Assembly: GCA_028641055.1 (NCBI GenBank)
Contig: CM054062.1
Location: 172,565,642-172,629,641, forward strand
Direction: 5' to 3'
Length of the DNA stretch: 64,000 bases
Source: Alopecurus myosuroides
Taxonomy: Eukaryota > Streptophyta > Magnoliopsida > Poales > Poaceae
The notes beneath the pieces were generated by a model. It saw nothing but the letters and a program-made list of their open reading frames with translations. It was not told the DNA's origin and made no database searches. A program made the translations under genes and the position numbers. Each line of letters opens with the position of its first letter. Position 1 is the first letter of the stretch. Below are positions 11,958 to 22,500 of this stretch, one piece after another.

Positions 11958-14900
11958 ATGGCTCCCAAAAGGCAAGGGAAACAGCCGGCCCAGGCGAAGG
12001 CAACCCAATCCATATCTGCCAATTGGGGGCGATCCACAGTCACAAAGGCCAAGCTGGAAGAGCTGGCCGAGTTGGGGGTCCTCCCCCCTCAGAAGGATAT
12101 TCGCTGGAGGGCGCCGGGTGACGAGACCCGGCCCACACCCACCGACGGCGAGGTAATCTGTTTCGTAGAGCACGTGACCCGGGGATTCCGTCCTCCGGGT
12201 CACCCTTTCTTCCGTGAAGTCCTGAGCCATTATGGCCTCAGGATATTTGACATAGGGCCTAACTCTATGTTGAATATTACTCACTTCATTGTCCTATCCG
12301 AGTCATACTTGTGCACTCCGCCAAGTTTGACTCTCTTTACTGAACTCTTCCAGTGCAAGCCATGCCGCGAAAGCGGTGATGGAGCACTTCTCACTTGCGG
12401 CGGGGTATCCATCCAACGCCACAAAAACTCCCCAATGCCAACCCTTAATCTGAACTCCCATGTTAAACACTGGCAACTATCCTTCTTCTACTGCCACGAC
12501 ACCTCTCCACCCGGCGAGAAGAGACTGCCGGGTTACTCGGAGGACCTCCTCAATACCTCCGAGAATTTCAATGCCTTCGCTCCTGACTCAGACAGGGAGG
12601 CAATCATACCTTTGTTAGCTAAGTTAGCCGTTCTCTCAGCCCAAGGCCTTCTTGGGCTCAACTTAGTAAAAACTTGGGTTGACTTCCGTATCCAACCTAA
12701 TTCCATCCGCACCAAGTTGATGTGCGAATACTCGGGGCACACCACAGATGCACTCCGATATTCCACCAAGAGCTTTGCAGCCGGGGATACCAACAAAACC
12801 ATCAAGGGTTTCCTGACGGAGAAGCTGGAAGTGATAAAAAACATTGCCGGGTTACCTCCGTTTACTCGGGAGAACCCGGCCCCAGCGGTAAGACCCGACG
12901 TTCATAAGCTTATTTCTTCATCTTTACTCGATACTTACTCCTAACTCTTATTTTCACCTTTCCGTCCCAGGCCGGCGACCCTTTCTGGACAGTTGAGGCC
13001 TCCCCCCTTCCGTAGACCCGGAAGACGAAGACGAGCCGGTTGACGGTGATGAAGGTATTCACCAGGATCTTATGTTACCCTTACTTGCATCGTTATCCTC
13101 CTATTTAACTTTTCCATGGATACATACCCGGTTCGCAGGACCGGAGGATGAAGACGAGAAGAACGAAGACGACCCGGAAGCTACTGAATCTGATCAAGAA
13201 ACTCCAGTCGGGGCCAAGAGGAAGGCTAGAGGGGTAGTGTTCAAGGTTCCTTTCTCTTCTATGTCCTCTAAGCCTTACTCCTTTGATACCATGCGACAAC
13301 TTAATCATCAATTATCGAACTCGTCGTACTTGAAGGATTCTCTTCCAGCCAAGCGCAGAGTGACTCGGAGTTCCCCGGGTGAGGATCCTCTTAACCCGGG
13401 CATCTCCACCTCTCCCGTCCATCGTACCAGTGCTCATCCGCCTCGTTCTTCCAATTCTCCTCAGCGCCACCCCTCTCCTAACCATCCACGCGCCGGGCAA
13501 TTTCGGGTTCCGCTAACGGTCCCTTTGACAACTTCGTCTGCTTCCAGCGGCAAACTCCCGCCGGATTACGCCGTAAATACTGGGTAAGCTTTTGCTATAT
13601 AACATCCTTTGATGCCTGACAATTTTCAATCACCATTGCTAACTGCCCCTTCCCATTTTTCTTTAGTGCTCAAGCCACCGTTAGTGACCCGGAGAACGCG
13701 GAGATGGATAACCGGGAGGTGGATAACCGTCAGACAGAGGAGCCGACTGAGAACGTAGACGCCGCAACCGGCGGTGATACTGAGAACAACCAGGAACAAG
13801 CCGCCGAGTCTCCTGAGTCATCCGAACCAGTAGACGAGGAGATCGAGGTCTTGGACACAAGGATGGGTTCTCCCAACCCGGATACTCAAACTATCCGGGT
13901 CTCAACTCCCAGGGCGGGGAGAGCTCCCCCATCAGGTGACCAGGCTGCCGGCTCTTCCGGTGCCCGATCTGAGGACCTGACGTTTGCCCAGATGCTCGAA
14001 ACCCTGCGCGCTTTGAGGGCTAATGAAGAGAACATTTTGGAGGCTTTAATAGCCAAACGCGAGGTAAATTCGACTAATATTGCCTGTGTCCTTATCCAGT
14101 CCCCAAGTTCCGAGTGAATTAATTCACAATTTGCTTGGAACTTTTACGATATAAGCGACTGATAACTTACCCATTTACCCGGCTAATCCTTCCTGTGTCC
14201 ATGCAGTCCTTCGTGACTCAATCTGAGGAGAAGCTGACCGAGGCCGCCAAGCTCATTGAAAAGGAGGTGGCTCTACGTGAGGCGGCCGAGGCTGAGGCCA
14301 GGAGGAGCAGGACGATAATGAAGAAGTATAGGAGGAGGGCTCACTCAGCAGAAGATGATCTGACGAGCCTTTCTGTTCAAATTGCTGATACGTACCGTGC
14401 TTTGCTTGGTACGCCTCTTCATCCGGGTTATTCTTTTGATAAATAGCCGGAATTTCCTGACTTGTGTTTCTATTTCTGCAGGTCCGGATGAAGTGATGCC
14501 GGACGAGGGTGACATTGCCAGGCTGAAAACTATCAAGAGCGTGATCCCGCAGCTATGCGCCGGAACCAAATGGATCCTTCAAGAAATACGGTGGCCGGGT
14601 AAAGGGCATGGCAACCTGAAGAAAATGCTAGACGCTTGCTCCACTATCCCTGAGTGGATTTGGCACTGGAAACGCTCGTCCTGCCGGGTTGGGGTAACCC
14701 GGGGTCTTGCGCTTGCCAAGGCTTACTTCCCTAAGCTCGAGCTAGCCAAGCTTATGGGCGGTTTACCGGAATACAAGCTTGATGGGTCCAAGTTCTCCGT
14801 GAAGGATTTCCAGGCCATCCAGAAGGAGGTTCGATACCCGGCCAGCATGATTGCTGACGGCTTAGATGTCGATTCCCTCGTCCCTGCTTATGATGCTGCT

Positions 14901-15134
14901 GGTGAAGCTATTAAGTCGGAACTTCCCGAGCCATATGACATGCTTGCCCGATGGAAGGAGGAAGCTACTAAGTTGAGGGAGGAGGCTGCTAAAAAGAAGG
15001 CTGAAGCCGACTCTGCGCCCGCTACCTCCACACCAGTCGTTCCTCCTCCTGCGCGAGCCGGCACTGCTGATCCGGGTGCTGCTGCTACCCCAAGTGACGG
15101 CAAGGGTAAGGTGAAGATGGATGCCGGGGCTTAG
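11958..15134 (+). pseudogene. Antisense gene of Tat Gypsy element (putative gypsy-type transposon domain, PF04195-like), frameshifted
   Basis: A spliced plus-strand gene opposite to pol. Exons inferred from GT-AG sites: 11949-12887, 12971-13054, 13139-13583, 13667-14063, 14207-14408 and 14482-15134. ATG is at 11958 (M-A-P-K-R-Q-G-K). Exon 1 encodes a globular domain (H-P-F-F-R-E-V-L-S-H-Y-G-L to about codon 200) resembling Pfam family PF04195, common in antisense ORFs of plant Tat elements. The middle exons are acidic and Pro/Ser-rich. Exon 5 has a coiled coil rich in Glu, Ala and Arg, and the last exon is globular with an Ala/Pro tail. In the second exon the frame ends at TAG (13013-13015); one extra base there would restore V-D-P-E-D-E, so a 1-bp loss is the likely lesion. 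The function of this family is unknown. Confidence 0.75.
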
Positions 15135-16186
15135 GATGCCGAGTGATACCTGTTCCTTCGTGCCACTTCTCATGCGTCAGTCGTCCGATGTGCCGTTTAA
15201 ACAATTATTTTTTGGATGGTGCGCCTGTGCACCTTTGATATCATTTATCGGGATTTTGTAATGGACTCTAAGGTCTTGATGCACTCTATTCCTCTTCGGG
15301 GCTTTTAAATTTATTTACTTTTGAACTCATTCGCACTAGATATCCGACTTTCTTTACTGTTCCGTTTGTGAGGCTCGGTTTCCGGGTTTCATGCGTGTTG
15401 ACAAGCGGACTTGCTTCGAAGTCCCCAAGCCCCCAAGACCCGGATGTTTGGACTTTTTGAGCTTGAACAACTAAGCAATTTTTCTCTTTCTCAGGATCCT
15501 GAGTCCCCAAGGCCCGGATTTCTGGGTTGGGGATACGTGATTTTTTAAGGAGAACGCATTGTTTGCTGCTAAATCCAAAAAGTCCAGAGCCGTTTCACAT
15601 AGGTTCTGAAGTTATGCTTGATAATCGTTGAGTTTCCGGCTATTAGCCCTGTACTCTGCATAACTTGTGGTTTAGATGACCCTTTTGACTATCTTGTACT
15701 ATAAGCCGGCTTTCGCATGGATATCATGTTGTTACATCTGTACGAAGACAGGGTCAACCAAGTCCCATTGGGCTTCATGGCTGATTGTAGTCGTAAGCGA
15801 GCAAATCATGCCATTTTAGTGCGAGTCACATCGAGCTTAAGTAAGAAAAGTCAAGAAAATTTGGCTCTTTTGTCCGGTTATGAGATTGCAGCCGTACTTG
15901 TTTGCGAGTAATCGGCCCCCATAACTCATAGGCATCAAGGCCGGGTCTTTGAGTTTGCAACTGTGCTATTCAAGCAATCAGTCCCCAAGACCTGAATATA
16001 TGCAACGTACTGGGACTGAAGAACATAAGAATAACCATCTCTTTACTTGATATGAAAAAGTTAGGTCAGCAAGCCGCCTCATTAAAAACCCATCCAGTTT
16101 CCAAGGGTACCCTGGATAGGAAAAGAGTACGTCTGAAACCTGCTGCTTGTTACATCGTGCAATTCCTCTTGCCAATATAGTCTTTA
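15135..16186. other. Spacer between antisense gene and pol with three PPT-like boxes
   Basis: About 1.05 kb without a credible ORF. AGTCCCCAAG occurs at about 15420, 15502 and 15980 (minus strand CTTGGGGACT), which resembles the polypurine tract beside the 3' LTR. The 3' ends of both convergent genes lie here. Confidence 0.6.
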
Positions 16187-19100
16187 CTAAGTATAATATG
16201 GGCGTAGCTGAGCCACGTTCCATGGCCTGTCTCTTTCTTGCATAGATGAAGTAGTGTGAGTGGTGTCATTAACTGTAGCCGACTCCTCCCTTGCATCTAC
16301 CAAGTAATACGATCCATTATGCAGATTTCGGCTTATGATGAACGGTCCTTCTCATGGCGGCGATAATTTGTGTTTTCCTTCGTTTGACTGTACCAGGCGC
16401 AGAACCAGATCTCCTTCCTGGAAGACCCGGGTTTTCACGCGCCGGCTATGATACCTCCGTAAACCTTGCTGATAAATGGTTGATCTCTCCAGGGCTTGTT
16501 CCCTTTGTTCTTCTAACATATCTATGGCATCCTGCCGGGTCTTTTCATTCTCCACTTCAACGTAAGCTGATACTCGCGGTGAATCATGGATAATGTCACT
16601 CGGTAACACTACTTCCGCTCCGTAGACCATGAAGAAGGGTGTCATTTGAGTGGATCTGTTAGGTGTAGTGTTGATACCCCAAACCACGGAAGGAAGTTCT
16701 TCGACCCATGCGCCAGCAGCTCTGATACAGGGTACTCGCAATCGTGGTTTCAACCCGCGCAGCAATTCTTGGTTTGCCCGCTCCACTTGTCCGTTGGCCT
16801 GTGGATGAGCCACTGATGCTACATCAAGCCGGATTCCATTGTTGCCACAGAATTTTTCCATCTCACCAAGGGACATGTTGGTTCCATTGTCGGTAATTAT
16901 GCTGTGGGGATACCCAAACCGGTAGATGATTCTTTTCAGGAACTTGACTGCTGTAGCTGCTTCACAATTAGTAACTGGCATAACCTCAACCCACTTGGTA
17001 AATTTATCAATAGCCACTAAAAGATGTGTCTTCTTGCAAGGTGACATATGAAAGGGGCCAACCATGTCCATCCCCCAGACAGCGAACGGCCAAGTTAACG
17101 GGATGGTCCGTAATTCCATAGCCGGCACATGGGTTTGGCGAGCGTACCTTTGACATCCGTCACACCTTGCTACTAGTCGTTCCGCATCTGCTAGAGCCGT
17201 GAGCCAGAAAAATCCGTGTCGATAAGCCTTGGCCACAAGGGATCTTGTGGATGCATGATGCCCGCAATCGCCTTCATGGATTTCCTTGAGGATCTGCCGG
17301 CCTTCTTCTGGTGCTACGCAACGCAAAAAGACCCCCGCGGTGTTTCTCTTGTATAACTCTCCGTTGATGATAGAATATCCCTTTGCTCGCCGCAAAATTT
17401 GCCTTGCTAACACTTCTTGCTGTGGTAACTCGCCTCGTGATAGGTAGGCCAAAAATGGTTCTGTCCACTCTGGAATAGCGCGTACAGTGGCCACGAGTCC
17501 TAACTCTGGGTCTTGACTTGCCAATTCCTGCTCTGACTCGGTTTTAACTGATGGTCGCCATAACTCGTCCAGGAAAACGTTGGGTGGGACCGGTTCTCTG
17601 CGCGAGCCGAGTCTAGCGAGGGTGTCGGCTGCCTCATTCTTCCTTCTATCTATATGCTCCACCTCATACCCGGAAAAACATCCTGCAACCCTGTCAACTT
17701 CCCTGCGGTATGCTGCCATAGTCGCGTCCTTTCTATCCCAAGTTCCTGACACCTGCTGTACCACAAGGTCTGAATCTCCAAAGCATCGTATCCTCTTGAT
17801 GTTCATCTCCTTGGCTACCTTTAAGCCGTGCAATAGGGCCTCATACTCGGCCACGTTATTGGAACAGTCAAAGTGAATTTGTAGTACGTAACTCAATTTG
17901 TCTCCTTTAGGTGATGTTAGCACCACCCCAGCTCCTGACCCCTCATACTGCTTTGATCCATCGAAGTGCATGGTCCATGACTCGGAGTTTGGAACCGTGG
18001 TAGTCATGCCTGTGTGTGTCCAATCATTAACGAAATCAACCAAAGCCTGAGATTTGATTGCTGACCTGGGCTCGTAGCTGATGTGATAATCCCCCATTTC
18101 TATCGCCCATTTGGCTATTATTCCGGTTGCCTCCGAGTTTCTAATAATATCCGATATTGGTATTGAGCTAACCACGGTTATGGGGTGTTCCTGGAAATAT
18201 GGCTTCAGTTTCCGGCCGGCCATAAAGACCCCAAAAACCAATTTTTGCCAATGCGGGTAGCGCTGCTTTGCCTCTGATAATACTTCACTGACATAATAAA
18301 CCGGTCTCTGGACTGGATAACCCTTCCCATCTTCTTTACGCTCCACCACCACTAGAGCGCTGACGGCTCGGGGTCCAGCTGCCACATATAGCAACATAGG
18401 CTCTTTAGGACCCGGGGCCGCTAGCACCGGTGCTTCAGATAGCTGCTTCTTTAGTGCCTCGAACGCCTCGTCCGCCTCTTGATCCCATACAAACTTGTCG
18501 GATTTCCTCAAGAGCCGGTACAAGGGTATCGCCTTTTCTCCGAGTCTTGATATAAATCGGCTCAAGGCTGCTACGCAGCCCGTGAGCTTTTGAACATGAT
18601 TCAAATTTTCCGGTTTTTTCAGACCTTGGATAGCTTTGATTTTGTCCGGGTTTGCCTCAATTCCTCTCTCGGAAACGATAAAGCCAAGTAATTTCCCGGC
18701 TGGGACTCCAAATACGCACTTTGTCGGGTTAAGCTTCATCTGATACCTCCTTAAGTTTTTGAACGTTTCCTTCAGATCGTCAATAAATGTTTCTGCCTTC
18801 CTGGTCTTGATAACCACATCATCCACATAAGCATGGACATTGCGTCCAATTTGGTCCTCGAAGCACTTCTGAATACACCGTTGATAAGTTGCGCCAGCGT
18901 TCTTCAACCCAAATGTCATGGTTTTGTAACAGAAGGCCCCAAAAGGGGTTATAAACGATGTTTTCTCCCAATCCTCCCTCTTGAGTTTAATCTGATGATA
19001 CCCGGAGTAAGCGTCCAGAAAGCACAATAGGTCACTCCCAGCTACCGCATCTATGATATGATCTATCCTTGGTAGTGCGAACGGGTCCTTCGGGCAATGC

Positions 19101-20380
19101 TTGTTGAGACTCGTAAAATCAATACACATTCTCCACTCATTGGTCTTTTTCATCACTAGCACCGGATTTGCTAACCAGTCCGGATGAAATACTTCCTTGA
19201 TGAATCCGGCTGTCAATAGCCGAGCAATTTCTTCACCTATAGCTTTTCTTCTTTCCTCATTCATCTTCCTCAAGCCCTGCTTCACAGGCCTGGACTTGGG
19301 ATCTACATGCAAACTGTGCTCTGCCAACTCTGTAGGGATACCCGGCATATCGCTAGGTGTCCAGGCGAATACGTCCGCATTTGAACGAATGAACTCCACA
19401 AGTGCCTTCTCCTGCTCGCCGTCTAAGTTAGAGCCTATAGTAAATTGCTTAGTGGAATCACCTTCAACAAAGTCTATCATCTTGGTGTCTTGTGCTGCCT
19501 TGAATTTTGCTCTTTCGTCCTCAGTGTTCGGCCTTTTCAAAGCGGTCATGTCCTCCGGGTCTACTTGGGACCGATAATACTTGAGTTCCTCTTTTCTGCA
19601 AGCCTGCTCGGCCATTACCGAATCTCCTTCGTCGCACTCGGCCGCTATGTCCCGGTTTCCATGTATGGTGATGGTTTGCTTAGGACCTGGAATCTTCAGT
19701 TGTAGATACACGTAGCACGGCCTCGCCATGAATCTGGCGTAAGCCGGTCTTCCAAATAGTGCGTGATAAGGACTGCGCAATTTGACTACCTCGAACGTGA
19801 GCCACTCCACTCGATAATTATCCGTTGATTCTCCGAAAGCTACCTCCAATGCGATTTTCCCCTCGGGACATACCGAGTGACCCGGCACTATTCCATGAAA
19901 AATTGTTGAGCTTTTCTGCAGCTGGGACTCCTTGAGACCCATGCGTGAGAAAGTTTCCCAGTACAAGATATTGATGCTACTTCCACCGTCCATCAGGACC
20001 CTTTTTAACTCGTAACCGTTAACCTGTGGTGCGACTACCAATGCCAAGACTCCCGGATGCTCTATTCTCTCCGGGTGATCTCTTCTGCTCCATGTTATCT
20101 CTTGTTCCGCCCATCCCAGGTGTTCCGGAATAGCCGAGGAAACCGAGTTCACAGCTTGCTTGAGTATCCTTTTGTTCCTGTCAGAAGTTCCCGTAGTATG
20201 CACATGATATTGTCCTTTTAAATCAGACGTACGTAACATACCGATGAAGACGCTGATCCGGCCGATTGTCATGACAGATCCGGATTCGAGGTGATCCGAC
20301 TCTGGCCCCCAGCCGGAATCGTCCACCATCTCTTCTCCTTTGTGGTCGATGTAGATCTCGCCGACGACAAGATTCTCCAT
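16187..20380 (-). pseudogene. Tat Gypsy pol: protease, RT, RNase H, archaeal-type RNase H, integrase
   Basis: The frame is open from within the 5' LTR (20569) to a TGA at 16352-16354. A plausible start is the ATG at 20378-20380, after the primer-binding site. Counting residues from 20569: protease V-L-M-D-G-G-S-S at about 191; RT with Y-V-D-D at 581-584; RNase H to about 800; a second RNase H starting M-H-F-D-G-S at about 867; integrase zinc finger (H1097, H1105, C1136, C1139 approximately) and catalytic D1168, D1227, E1264. Gag is missing: only a short leader precedes the protease region. The TGA sits where relatives have Trp in an S-P-P-W-E-G-P-F motif, and the frame continues 55 codons to TAG at 16187-16189. 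One G-to-A change therefore truncates the C-terminus. Confidence 0.85.
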
Positions 20381-20426
20381 GTTCTTCCGAGCTTCTCCCG
20401 TGATGTAAACACCTTTGGACGCATGC

Positions 20427-20444
20427 CCCACGGTGGGCGCCAAC
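20427..20444 (-). promoter_or_regulatory. Primer-binding site of Tat Gypsy element
   Basis: On the minus strand, directly after the LTR end ...CCACGACA, comes GTTGGCGCCCACCGTGGGG. The TGGCGCC core is typical of Tat-group elements primed by a tRNA other than initiator Met. Confidence 0.7.
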
Positions 20445-20920
20445 TGTCGTGGGATTATCACCGCAGATGTTACCGGGGGTAACTGATCTTGGGGCAAGAC
20501 GACACAGGCGTTTGGGAGAGGGTTTAGCTCAGAGGAAAACATGATGGAACTCGATCTGGTAGCCGGCAATCAAGTCGCCGAGTCTCCGATCTCAATGTAT
20601 TAACTCGATCTTTCGTATACACTGGATGCTCGATATTAAACGGTACTACTAGGGTTCTTAGATCTCCCTCAACTAGACCTAGGGGTCGGTTTATAAAGCA
20701 CCCGTACCCCCTGACTTACTCTCCAAGGCGCACCCTGAATCCTACCCGGACACCGCACACAAACTCTAACTTTCCTTTACCGTAACCCACAATCCGGGTT
20801 ACGAGGCCTACAAACTTGGGCCTTCCAGAAGTTTCTTTATCCTTAGCCGGATCTTGCGCAGCGTCCTTTGGGCCGGGTTATACCTTGGAGTTGGCCTACC
20901 GGGTTATTATCCCTCCATCA
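20445..20920 (-). repeat. 5' LTR of Tat Gypsy element
   Basis: 476 bp and adjacent to the primer-binding site, so it is the 5' LTR in the minus orientation. It is followed on the plus strand by the target duplication ACGGT. Confidence 0.9.
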
Positions 20921-21397
20921 ACGGTACTAACAACATTCGGTTGCCTCACTGGTACCTGCTGTTGTACACCCTGCTGAGCATGCCCTGTCACTTGTGCAGC
21001 CACAACCGGAACATATCTCGGTTGAACCTGCCTAGGATAGTGACGCGGCCCCTGGTAACCACCCCGTGCGCGACCAATAGTACCCCTTCCTTGAAGCTCA
21101 TAGCGCTGCCTTCCCCTGTATCCACCTTGATGGTGATTCCCTCGAAACTGATTAGTGCCGCGTCCTGCATTGAACGCAAAGACTGCCTGTCGCTGATCGG
21201 CAGCTCCTGCATCGAGCGCCTGCCCACCATTAGTAGACCCAACAGGAGGCATCCCAACTGGCACCCCTGTCGTCCCACTGGACTCTCCAACCTCTACGAT
21301 CCTTGTACAAAAAACCCTCTACGATCCTTTGTTGGACACCTCCACGCCCAGCAGCGGTGAGATCCCCGCCGGTTCGGCCGCCACCTCTATTCGCCAT
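20921..21397 (-). pseudogene. LINE-1 ORF1, N-terminal part
   Basis: It starts at the ATG at 21395-21397 (M-A-N-R-G-G-G) and continues as a Gly/Arg/Gln-rich region (R-G-N-H-H-Q-G-G-Y-R-G-R) until the Gypsy insertion point at 20921. A 25-bp near-tandem duplication (CCTCTACGATCCTT at about 21290 and again 25 bp on) shifts the frame by one. Removing one 25-bp unit puts the ATG and the downstream Gly-rich region in the same frame. The Gly/Arg-rich N-terminus matches that of the LINE at 43760-51286. Confidence 0.75.
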
Positions 21398-21921
21398 GGT
21401 CAAACAAGGCGCAGCAGCCGAGCGCTTCCAAGAAAACCCTAGGAGCTTTCGAAGCCTGTAATCTGAAGGTATTTTTGCACGCGCACAAATACTTCCAATT
21501 CGTGCATGGCCCATGCAGCCGGTCCTTCTATCCATTGGGCCTATCTGCGCACTTGGTCCACAGGGGTCCCGATCGCGCCCGATGCTGACATTTTCAGAAT
21601 TCAAATCCCCGCTCGCAGTCGAGCCTCGCCGCCGGCGAACTTCCACCCATGGGAAGGGGCTTTCCTCTAGAGGAAAAGATGAGGGTGGGAATGGAGGAAG
21701 TTTCAGTACCTTGATGAGCAGAGGTTTCCTCGGAGTCGATGCCAGTGCACACATACATACACACACGGATCAGATCAATCAACTCTATTTTTTTATGCAT
21801 GCCTAAATTATCACCAAACCAAGCACTAGAGATTACCAAAATAAAGCTGACCAAAAGTTAATCATTTCTTTTTTTCACTCATATTATTTAATATCTACAA
21901 ATTCAGGGTTATCACAAAATA

Positions 21922-22130
21922 CACCTATACTAACATGGTATGGCACCCTCTAGTTTGTGTTGGGATCCAGACACTCCGGAGCCCCCCTTTGGTGAAACCC
22001 TGGACCCGCTGGAGAAATACCGGATTTATACGGATACACGCGGTAACAACGTCGAAAGAGAGTAGCAATGTGGAACTAGTTTCTTGGTTGTGTTAGGATA
22101 GGCCATAGGAACACAAAACACAAAGGTAAT
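21922..22130. repeat. Continuation of the 355-bp repeat after the nested insertion
   Basis: The sequence resumes with ACACCTATACTAACATGG and follows the same unit as 1411-2160 to about 22130. The third copy of the array was therefore split by the LTR element bounded by the AAATA target duplication. Confidence 0.8.
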
Positions 22131-22195
22131 AAATAAATATTATGTCCAACTGAGAGTAATAAATAAATAATACTAAAAGAAGAAGGAAAAAATAT

Positions 22196-22490
22196 GTCCA
22201 CATGTGGCGACGGCAAAGCCGTCGGCATAGAATGTGGGCAAAATCTAGCCCCACAGGCTAGCTCTCTGTGCCGACAGCTGGAGAGGTGCCGAGGGCAGCC
22301 GTCGGGCCTATTATACTTGTGTCGACGGCTTATGTTGTGCCGAGGGCTACCGTCGGGCCGTACTCACCTACGCCGACGGCCGTCTCTGTGCCGATGGCCA
22401 CTTTGTTAGGCTGGTCTTCCAGCTACATATGCCGACGGCCCCGACATTTTGTCGTCGGCGTATGATTTGGCCGTCGGCACCTTGTGCGAT
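22196..22490. repeat. CACTA right subterminal repeat array
   Basis: This array mirrors the left one. GCCGTCGGCA, GCCGACGGC and CCGTCGGGCC motifs are spaced every 20-50 bp, ending just inside the terminal inverted repeat at 22488-22500. Confidence 0.75.
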
Positions 22491-22500
22491 TCCTGTAGTG

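Larger units (their letters stand above)
10314..20920 (-). mobile_element. Tat-lineage Ty3/Gypsy retrotransposon with antisense gene, no gag
   Basis: The 10,607-bp element has 476-bp LTRs at 10314-10789 and 20445-20920, flanked by ACGGT (10309-10313 and 20921-20925). It lies on the minus strand, so the 5' LTR is the one at 20445. Next to it is a primer-binding site reading TTGGCGCCCACCGTGGGG. Pol is a single ORF (16352-20380) with protease, RT, RNase H, a second archaeal-type RNase H and integrase. That second RNase H and a plus-strand gene near the 3' LTR mark the Tat group (RIRE2/Grande-like). No gag core or zinc knuckle is present. The LTRs differ at only 2 positions by eye, so the insertion is young. 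Confidence 0.9.
4183..21740 (-). mobile_element. LINE-1 copy: full-length-like L1-clade LINE, split by a Gypsy element
   Basis: The minus-strand non-LTR retrotransposon has its poly(A) tail as a T run at 4183-4191, ORF2 at 4357-7971, and ORF1 at 7977-10313 plus 20921-21397. The 5' untranslated region lies upstream to about 21740. The middle is a Gypsy insertion with ACGGT duplications. About 7 kb is LINE sequence. Both ORFs carry lesions. The 5' end is approximate: no clear target-site duplication matching the sequence before 4183 was found, so this copy may be 5'-truncated compared with the copy at 43760-51286. Confidence 0.85.
2166..21916 (-). mobile_element. Solo LTR (Gypsy-like), interrupted by MITE and LINE
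   Basis: It starts TGTCACGTCCTGAG at 2166 and ends TTATCACA at 21916. Both sides carry the 5-bp target duplication AAATA (2161-2165 and 21917-21921). The two parts that are not other elements (2166-4182 and about 21740-21916) total about 2.2 kb including a MITE. They show no primer-binding site, polypurine tract or protein domain, which is what a solo LTR left by LTR-LTR recombination looks like. The TGTGATAA...ACGTGACA ends in minus orientation suggest that strand. The family is not identified; its ends resemble those of the long LTR at 56936. Confidence 0.7.
897..22500. mobile_element. Non-autonomous CACTA transposon, interrupted by nested insertions
   Basis: The left end begins CACTACAGGAATC at 897. 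The right end is its reverse complement, GATTCCTGTAGTG, ending at 22500, which is the CACTA terminal inverted repeat. Subterminal copies of GCCGACGGC/GCCGTCGGC and variants fill 905-1262 and 22196-22490, as expected for transposase-binding arrays of this superfamily. The flanking triplets are GTA (894-896) and ATA (22501-22503), a near but imperfect 3-bp target duplication. Without the nested insertion the element is about 1.85 kb. It has no transposase coding sequence, so it would depend on an autonomous relative. The interior is mostly the 355-bp repeat described separately. Confidence 0.85.
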
